Positions 58,465 to 64,000 of a stretch of 64,000 nt of DNA are shown piece after piece. The position numbers were made by a program, and so were the translations under genes. The stretch comes from Pseudomonadota bacterium (GTDB lineage Bacteria > Desulfobacterota > Desulfobulbia > Desulfobulbales > Desulfocapsaceae). The notes under the pieces were generated by a model. It ran no database searches and was not told the origin of the DNA. It saw only the letters and a program-made list of their open reading frames with translations. Position 1 is the stretch's first letter. Each line of letters begins with the position of its first letter. The stretch spans positions 1 to 64,000 of the forward strand of contig JAHJKP010000034.1 of assembly GCA_018821985.1 (NCBI GenBank), read 5' to 3'.

Positions 58465-59664
58465 ATGGCGGATGTGAAGAAGATTGTGCTGGCATACTCC
58501 GGCGGGCTTGACACCTCGGTGATATTGAAGTGGCTGTCCGAGGAGTATCAGTGTCCCATTGTGGCCTATGCCGCGGACGTGGGTCAGGAAGAGGACTGGG
58601 ATGCGGTGCGGGCCAAAGGGCTGGCCACCGGCGCCGAAAAGGTCATTATCTCCGATCTGAAAAAAGAATTTGTGGAAGAGTATATCTTTCCCGCCTTTCG
58701 CTCCAATGCCATCTATGAGGGCTCCTACCTGTTGGGAACCTCCCTGGCCCGGCCGATCATTGCCAAAGAACAGGTGCGGATTGCCCATGCCGAGGGGGCG
58801 GATGCAGTCAGCCACGGCGCCACCGGTAAGGGGAATGATCAGGTCCGTTTTGAACTGGCCTATCTGGGGATTGATCCCAGTCTGACCATCATTGCCCCCT
58901 GGCGGACCTGGGATCTCAATTCCCGGCAAAAGCTGGTTGAGTATGCCCAGGAACATAAGATTCCGGTGCCGGTGACCAAGGAAAAACCCTACAGCTCGGA
59001 TGAGAATCTCCTCCATATCAGTTTTGAGGGTGGGATTCTGGAAAATCCCTGGAACGAGCCGGACGAGGCCATGTTCAAACTGACCGTCTCGCCGGAAAAG
59101 GCACCGGATGTGCCCACCTATCTGGAGATTGAGTTTGCGCACGGTGATCCGGTGGCCATCGACGGGGTGAAGATGGATCCCCTGCCCCTGTTCATGCGGC
59201 TCAACGCCCTTGGCGGGGCCAATGGTATCGGTCGTCTGGATCTGGTGGAGAATCGGTTTGTGGGCATGAAGTCCCATGGCGTCTATGAGACTCCGGGCGG
59301 CACCATCCTGCGTGCGGCCCACCGCGATCTGGAGACCATCACCATGGACAGGGAGGTGATGCGGATCAGGGATTCTCTGGTGGCACGCTATGCCGAGCTG
59401 ATCTATAACGGCTTCTGGTTCTCGCCTGAGCGTGAACTGCTGCAGACCACCATGGATGCCACTCAGAAAACAGTGAACGGTACGGTGCGTCTCAAATTGT
59501 ACAAAGGTAATTGTATCCCGGTTGGCCGCAAGTCTGATCAATCCTTGTATCAGGAAAGTTACGCCACCTTTGAGGAAGATCAGGTCTATGATCAGGCCGA
59601 TGCCGGTGGGTTTATCCGTCTTAATGGTCTGCGCCTGCGTATTCAGGCCATGCAGAAAAAATAG
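58465..59664 (+). CDS. argG: Argininosuccinate synthase
   Basis: Joins citrulline and aspartate using ATP. 399 residues: ATP-binding [31 protein letters not shown], and [20 protein letters not shown]. Two ATG codons are possible: 58459 overlaps the argF stop; 58465 has GGAGG at better spacing and is chosen. A very long hairpin lies between this gene and argH. Confidence 0.97.
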   Translation: MADVKKIVLAYSGGLDTSVILKWLSEEYQCPIVAYAADVGQEEDWDAVRAKGLATGAEKVIISDLKKEFVEEYIFPAFRSNAIYEGSYLLGTSLARPIIAKEQVRIAHAEGADAVSHGATGKGNDQVRFELAYLGIDPSLTIIAPWRTWDLNSRQKLVEYAQEHKIPVPVTKEKPYSSDENLLHISFEGGILENPWNEPDEAMFKLTVSPEKAPDVPTYLEIEFAHGDPVAIDGVKMDPLPLFMRLNALGGANGIGRLDLVENRFVGMKSHGVYETPGGTILRAAHRDLETITMDREVMRIRDSLVARYAELIYNGFWFSPERELLQTTMDATQKTVNGTVRLKLYKGNCIPVGRKSDQSLYQESYATFEEDQVYDQADAGGFIRLNGLRLRIQAMQKK

Positions 59665-59707
59665 CAGTGGTACTTTCTCAGCATAGCGATTGATGTCTAT
59701 GACATCT

Positions 59708-59788
59708 TTTCCCGCGGAGGGGCTGAGACGCCGAGAAAGACAAAAAAGTTTTTCTCGGCGTCTCAGCCCCTCTTCGGGAAATCTTTTT
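59708..59788 (+). terminator. Long hairpin with T tail between argG and argH
   Basis: GAGGGGCTGAGACGCCGAGA and its exact complement form a stem of 22 perfect pairs, extended outward by TTTCCCG/CGGGAAA after two mismatches, about 31 pairs in all with a loop of roughly 12 bases. TCTTTTT follows, so it can act as an intrinsic terminator or attenuator that lowers argH expression. Confidence 0.75.
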
Positions 59789-59837
59789 AAAATCCGTGTG
59801 TGGCGATTCTCACAGAGTTTTTTATGGGCAATAAGGT

Positions 59838-61244
59838 ATGAGCAAAGACAAAAAAGGCGGATCCAAGAAACTTTGGGGTGGGCGATTCGAGGGGGCTACG
59901 GCTGCCTCGGTTGAGGCCTTTACCTCCTCCATTCATTACGATTCCCGCCTATATAAGTATGATATTGCCGGAAGTCGTGCCCATGCGACCATGCTGGCTG
60001 CCCATGGTCTGCTCTCTGCTGCAGAGCTTGCGGCCATTATCTCAGGACTTACGGCCATTGAGGTCGAGATTGAGGCAGGTACTTTTGAATTCAGGCAGGA
60101 TCTGGAAGATATTCACATGAATATTGAAAAGGCCTTGGTGGATCGTATCGGTGCTGCCGGAGCGAGGCTGCACAGCGCCCGCAGTCGCAATGATCAGGTT
60201 GCACTCGACATGCGCCTCTATCTGCGGGATGAGTGTGATCGTCTCATGGAGCTGCTGGATGCCACGCGGAGGGCCTTTGTGGCCTTAGCCAGAAAGTATC
60301 TGGGACAGGTGATGCCCGGCTACACCCATCTGCAGCGAGCCCAGCCGGTGTTGATCTCACACCATATGCTGGCCTATTATGAGATGTTTGGCCGGGACCG
60401 GGAACGTCTGGTTGACTGCCGGAAGCGAATCAATATTATGCCCCTGGGCGCCGCGGCCCTGGCGGGAACCGGTCTGCCAATAGATCGGCAGCAGGTGGCG
60501 GATCTCCTTGGCTTTGCCGCCATTACCGCCAACTCCATGGACACCACCGGTGACCGGGACTTTGCCATCGAGTTTGTCAGTTGCTGTACCCTGATTCAGC
60601 TCCACCTCTCCCGGCTCTCTGAGGAGCTGGTGCTCTGGTCCAGTCAGGAATTTTCCTTTGTTGATATTGCCGATCGATTCTGTACCGGCTCCTCCATCAT
60701 GCCCCAGAAAAAGAATCCGGATATCCCCGAGTTGATTCGGGGCAAGACCGGACGGGTGGTTGGCAGTCTCATGGCCCTGTGCACCTTGCTGAAAGGTCTG
60801 CCGCTCACCTATAATCGGGATCTGCAGGAAGATAAGGAACCGGTTTTTGATACAGTGGATACGGTTTCGGCATCGCTTGCCATTACTGCCGAGCTGCTGG
60901 CCAATCTTGTTTTCAACACCAGACGTATGGAAGAGGCAACCAGGACCGGTTTTATGACGGCCACTGATCTTGCCGATTATCTGGTCTTGAAAAATGTTCC
61001 TTTCCGCGAGGCCCATGGTATTGTGGGGCGGGTGGTGGCGTTTTGTATTGAAAAGGGATGCGAACTTGTCGATCTGACCTTGGAAGATATGGGCCAATTC
61101 TCAGCGGTGATCGGGAAAGATGTGTTTGAGGTGTTGAGCGTGCAAGGTTCTGTCAACAGTCGCATCTCAGCCGGCGGCACAGCCTTGCAGCGCGTGGAAG
61201 AGGCTCTTGATCTTGCTGAATATAACATAGGGATAAGATTATGA
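59838..61244 (+). CDS. argH: Argininosuccinate lyase
   Basis: Last step of arginine synthesis, releasing fumarate. 468 residues; the lyase signature GSSIMPQKKNPDIPE is intact, and KLWGGRFEGATAASVEAF and HSARSRNDQVALDMRL are conserved. ATG at 59838 follows AAGG. Its stop overlaps the lipoprotein gene by ATGA. Confidence 0.97.
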   Translation: MSKDKKGGSKKLWGGRFEGATAASVEAFTSSIHYDSRLYKYDIAGSRAHATMLAAHGLLSAAELAAIISGLTAIEVEIEAGTFEFRQDLEDIHMNIEKALVDRIGAAGARLHSARSRNDQVALDMRLYLRDECDRLMELLDATRRAFVALARKYLGQVMPGYTHLQRAQPVLISHHMLAYYEMFGRDRERLVDCRKRINIMPLGAAALAGTGLPIDRQQVADLLGFAAITANSMDTTGDRDFAIEFVSCCTLIQLHLSRLSEELVLWSSQEFSFVDIADRFCTGSSIMPQKKNPDIPELIRGKTGRVVGSLMALCTLLKGLPLTYNRDLQEDKEPVFDTVDTVSASLAITAELLANLVFNTRRMEEATRTGFMTATDLADYLVLKNVPFREAHGIVGRVVAFCIEKGCELVDLTLEDMGQFSAVIGKDVFEVLSVQGSVNSRISAGGTALQRVEEALDLAEYNIGIRL

Positions 61245-62296
61245 AAATTGCTTTTGGGGCACATCATGCAGGGGCGTTGTTGCTTGTTGGAGCATTGTTT
61301 TTCGGGGGCTGTGGATACAAGACATTGCCGGTGCCACCTGAAACAATTGTACCAAAGGCCATTGAGGACCTGCGCTATTCCGTGGATGAAAAGGGTGTCA
61401 CCCTGACCTGGTCCTATCCAGTGGAGACAATCAAGGGGACAGATCTTACTGATATCGCTTCGTTTGAGCTCTATCGGGCAGTGGTCTCCCTTGACAGTTA
61501 TTGCCCTACCTGTCCCATTCCCTTCGGGGAACCTCTGGTCGTCCCTGGTGGTATGATTAATACCGATGGAAGACGGAAAGGAATTTATGAAAGTGCCCTT
61601 TTGCGTTCGGGTGAAAAATATTTTTTCAAGGTGCGTTCTCGTACCAGTTGGTGGGCGGCAAGTGCTGATTCCAATATCGTCACCTTTGTCTGGCATATGC
61701 CGGCCAAGGCGCCGAAATCTCTGCAGGCAGAGGGAGGGGATCGCTCAATCCGTCTACAATGGCAAGCCGCGACTCAATTGATGGATGGGCAACAGCTTGA
61801 TCTTCCTGTTCATTATCAGGTGTTACGCAGTCTTGACGGGAAATCCTTTGAAGACCTGGCCACGGCTGGCATTGAGACAAGCTTTACTGATGCTGCGCTG
61901 CAGAATGGTCAGAAATATTTTTATAAGATCCAATCGGTTCTTCAGATTGACGGAAACGCAGTTGGCGGCGGTATGAGCGAGGTTGTAACAGCGGTGCCGG
62001 TGGATTTGACTGCGCCGGAAGTACCAACAGGCGTTACGGTAATTGCCACCGGGAATGGCTTTAAGGTTTTCTGGGACAAAGCCACAGCGGCAGATCTTCA
62101 GGGCTATCATGTCTATCGTCGTGCGGCTGATCAGAAGAACAAAGAGCGGATCGGAGATGTTCAGGCAATTTATACTATCTTCGAGGATACTACTGTTTCG
62201 GCGGACGGGCAGTTTTATTATTCTGTTACCGCCTACGACAGCATGAAGCCGGCAAATGAGAGCAAGCCTTCGGCTGAGGCAACCGTTCGCCACTGA
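61241..62296 (+). CDS. Fibronectin type III lipoprotein
   Basis: A 351-residue predicted lipoprotein. Signal peptide with lipobox FFGGC (cysteine about residue 27) is followed by fibronectin type III-like domains (DEKGVTLTWSYPV, GDRSIRLQWQAA with YQVLRSLDG, and GNGFKVFWDKA with YHVYRRA). Coupled to argH by overlap and close to lysA, a position seen in related deltaproteobacteria; its role at the cell surface is unknown. Confidence 0.85.
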   Translation: MKIAFGAHHAGALLLVGALFFGGCGYKTLPVPPETIVPKAIEDLRYSVDEKGVTLTWSYPVETIKGTDLTDIASFELYRAVVSLDSYCPTCPIPFGEPLVVPGGMINTDGRRKGIYESALLRSGEKYFFKVRSRTSWWAASADSNIVTFVWHMPAKAPKSLQAEGGDRSIRLQWQAATQLMDGQQLDLPVHYQVLRSLDGKSFEDLATAGIETSFTDAALQNGQKYFYKIQSVLQIDGNAVGGGMSEVVTAVPVDLTAPEVPTGVTVIATGNGFKVFWDKATAADLQGYHVYRRAADQKNKERIGDVQAIYTIFEDTTVSADGQFYYSVTAYDSMKPANESKPSAEATVRH

Positions 62297-62390
62297 GAAG
62301 GAATGCCCAATGTGGATAAATCTAGTCCTTTAGGCTAGTTGCTAAACCGTTGTAAAAAAACATGGGCACTTATTTGATCCGAGCGGCATA

Positions 62391-62443
62391 AGGGGCCGTA
62401 ACGAAATAGTTTTAACGGTTCAAGCCGTTTCGTAACGGCTCCT
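62391..62443 (+). promoter_or_regulatory. Nested hairpin in the lysA leader
   Basis: AGGGGCCGTAACGAAA (62391-62406) pairs with TTTCGTAACGGCTCCT (62428-62443), with one mismatch and one G-U pair. An inner stem AACGG/CCGTT (62414-62429) partly competes for the right arm. No T run follows. It lies 54 bases before lysA. It does not match the lysine riboswitch as I know it. Confidence 0.45.
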
Positions 62444-62496
62444 AAATAATCAGGGATTAAACAACCTGACTTATCTTTTATTTTTTTGAGGTTGTT

Positions 62497-63774
62497 GTGA
62501 ATCATTTTGTGTCCACAAACGGGGAACTCTTTTGTGAACAAGTGTCGGTGGCAGAAATTGCCAGGGACATGGGAACCCCATTTTATCTTTATTCTAAGGC
62601 AACTCTGACTCGTCATTTTCAGGCCTTTGATTCTGCCTTTGCCGGAATTGATCATTTGACCTGTTTTGCCGTCAAGGCCTGTTCCAATATCGCCATTCTC
62701 AATCTTTTCTCAGGTCTCGGCGGTGGCGCTGATATCGTGTCAGGCGGTGAACTGTACCGGGCTCTGACCGCCGGTGTTGACCCCAAACGGATCATTTATT
62801 CAGGGGTGGGTAAGACTGAACAGGAGTTACGCTATGCCCTGGAGTCTGGCATCCTCCTTTTCAATGTTGAATCCGCCCAGGAGCTTGAACGCCTGCAGCG
62901 GGTTGCGGCAGCCATGGGAGTGATGGTCCCGGTCTCTTTTCGCGTCAACCCTGATGTGGATCCCAAGACCCATGCCTATATCTCCACCGGTCTGGCCAAG
63001 AATAAATTCGGTATTCCCATTGAAGAGGCCCTGGAGTTGTATGAACGGGCCATGACCATGGGAAATATAGCGGTTAAAGGGGTGAGCTGCCATATCGGCT
63101 CCCAGTTGACCCTGATTTCACCTTTTATTGAGTCTCTGCGCAAGGTGAAGACCTTTGTGGAACGGCTCACTGCCAGGGGGATTACCATCGATTTTATCGA
63201 TCTGGGAGGCGGTGTCGGCATTACCTATGATACGGAGCAACCACCTCATCCCCGGGACTATGCTGAGGCGATCAAGCAAGAGTTGCAGGGATTCAAGGCG
63301 ACCTTGATCCTTGAACCGGGGCGGGTTATTGTCGGCAATGCGGCCATCCTGGTGACCGAGGTGCAATACACCAAGAGCAATCGGGGCTCTGAGCAGGTCA
63401 AGAAATTTGTGGTGGTGGATGCGGCCATGAATGACCTGACCCGCCCAAGTCTCTATGGTGCGTATCATGCCATTGTCCCTGTCCTTGAGAAAGGTGCTGC
63501 CTGCGAGGTGGTGGATATTGTCGGCCCGATCTGTGAGACTGGAGATTTTCTGGCCAAGGATCGGGAGCTGCCGCAGGTGGAGCAGGGTGATCTACTGGCG
63601 GTGATGAGTGCCGGGGCCTATGGCTTCAGTATGTCCTCCAACTACAACTCTCGGCCCAGGGTGGCGGAGGTACTGGTGGATGGCAGTCATTACGAGATAA
63701 TCCGTCGCCGGGAGACCTTTGAGTCACTTGTTGAGGGTGAGACTATTCCAGGCGACGTCCGACATGGCCATTAA
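62497..63774 (+). CDS. lysA: Diaminopimelate decarboxylase
   Basis: PLP enzyme of the last step of lysine synthesis. 425 residues: PLP lysine in CFAVKACSNIAIL, FGIPIEEAL, HIGSQLTLISPF, the ILEPGRVIVGNA block and the catalytic cysteine region GPICETGDFLAKDREL. GTG start preceded by TGAGG. Overlaps the dapF start by eleven bases. Confidence 0.97.
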   Translation: MNHFVSTNGELFCEQVSVAEIARDMGTPFYLYSKATLTRHFQAFDSAFAGIDHLTCFAVKACSNIAILNLFSGLGGGADIVSGGELYRALTAGVDPKRIIYSGVGKTEQELRYALESGILLFNVESAQELERLQRVAAAMGVMVPVSFRVNPDVDPKTHAYISTGLAKNKFGIPIEEALELYERAMTMGNIAVKGVSCHIGSQLTLISPFIESLRKVKTFVERLTARGITIDFIDLGGGVGITYDTEQPPHPRDYAEAIKQELQGFKATLILEPGRVIVGNAAILVTEVQYTKSNRGSEQVKKFVVVDAAMNDLTRPSLYGAYHAIVPVLEKGAACEVVDIVGPICETGDFLAKDRELPQVEQGDLLAVMSAGAYGFSMSSNYNSRPRVAEVLVDGSHYEIIRRRETFESLVEGETIPGDVRHGH

Positions 63775-64000
63775 TTTTCCGGTTCCCTTTACCAAGATGA
63801 GTGGTGCGGGCAATGACTTTATCGTCATAGATCATCGCGTTTCACTGATTCCAGAGGCAGAGCAGGCAGAATTTGTCAGAAAAGTGTGCCGGCGGATGTT
63901 TTCCGTGGGAGCTGATGGTCTGATTTTGATTGAAAACTCAGAGCTTGCTGATTTTCGCTGGCGCTTTTATAACGGAGATGGTTCGGTGGCGGAGATGTGT
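63764..64000 (+). CDS. dapF: Diaminopimelate epimerase, cut by the window edge
   Basis: Converts LL- to meso-diaminopimelate for lysine and cell wall. The 79 codons present read AINFPVPFTKMSGAGNDFIV, followed later by ADGLILIEN and NGDGSVAEMC, ending exactly on the first catalytic cysteine. The second half lies outside. Overlaps lysA, so the pair is translated together. Confidence 0.95.
   Translation, partial: MAINFPVPFTKMSGAGNDFIVIDHRVSLIPEAEQAEFVRKVCRRMFSVGADGLILIENSELADFRWRFYNGDGSVAEMC

Noticed and set aside
58276-59541. Open frame of 421 codons antisense to argF-argG
   Set aside because: It is a composition shadow of conserved arginine genes; no domain or start signal supports it. The same holds for antisense frames at 4943-5797, 36211-37317, 52344-53225 and 56586-57569.
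62300-62496. Lysine riboswitch before lysA
   Set aside because: The leader is under 200 bases and shows only a nested hairpin; the five-helix core and conserved junction of the lysine riboswitch were not found.

Overview
This 64 kb window is chromosomal DNA from a Gram-negative bacterium. It carries lipid A/LPS genes (kdsB, waaA, lptA, lptB), outer-membrane efflux and porin-like proteins, and periplasmic binding proteins. The gene styles (a nif cluster with nifE-N-A-V, a ferredoxin-nitroreductase fusion, many-domain hybrid kinases, argBDFGH followed by lysA-dapF) fit a deltaproteobacterium-like organism of the Desulfobacterota, perhaps Desulfobulbales. This is an inference: no rRNA, tRNA or sulfur-respiration marker lies in the window. 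No CRISPR array or complete insertion sequence was seen.

Layout. 0.08-3.7 kb (minus): cls-waaA-kdsB envelope genes. 4.3-6.5 kb: monomeric isocitrate dehydrogenase. 6.5-11.9 kb (minus): a nitrogen-fixation operon remnant in the order nifE, nifN/nifB-like fusion, nifA, an intact unknown gene, nifV. Every recognisable nif gene is broken, while the unknown gene inside the operon stays open. 12.3-18 kb: uspA, a broken c-type cytochrome, a ferredoxin-nitroreductase, an AsmA protein and a secreted FG-GAP propeller. 18.3-21.3 kb: glnK-amtB behind a good sigma-54 promoter, and a divergent TIGR02001-type outer-membrane protein. 21.4-24.1 kb: modE-modA-modB-modC with a clear ModE box. 24.5-30.6 kb: a signalling module (ModA-like binding protein, hybrid histidine kinase with three receiver domains, a cheR scrap, REC-GGDEF cyclase), flanked by modC and a decayed direct copy of the modC 3' end. 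31.3-38 kb: a MITE-like element, then a Cus-type copper/silver efflux operon. 38.2-44.1 kb: a DUF3096 gene and an Entner-Doudoroff set (zwf-pgl-edd-eda-mutarotase). 44.3-49.8 kb: exported carbonic anhydrase, DUF504 protein, a binding-protein/diguanylate-cyclase pair, metallophosphoesterase, thioredoxin 2. 50-55 kb (minus): lptA-lptB-rpoN and tex. 55.3-64 kb: argB-D-F-G-H, a fibronectin-type lipoprotein, lysA, and dapF cut by the window edge.

How it fits together. RpoN, GlnK, AmtB, the sigma-54 promoter and the molybdate operon are what a diazotroph needs around nitrogenase, and all are intact. The nif genes themselves carry nonsense codons, frameshifts and deletions, and nifH, nifD and nifK are absent from the window. 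The simplest reading is a lineage that has lost nitrogen fixation at this locus fairly recently but still takes up ammonium and molybdate. The same decay process is visible in the cytochrome gene, the cheR scrap and the modC copy.
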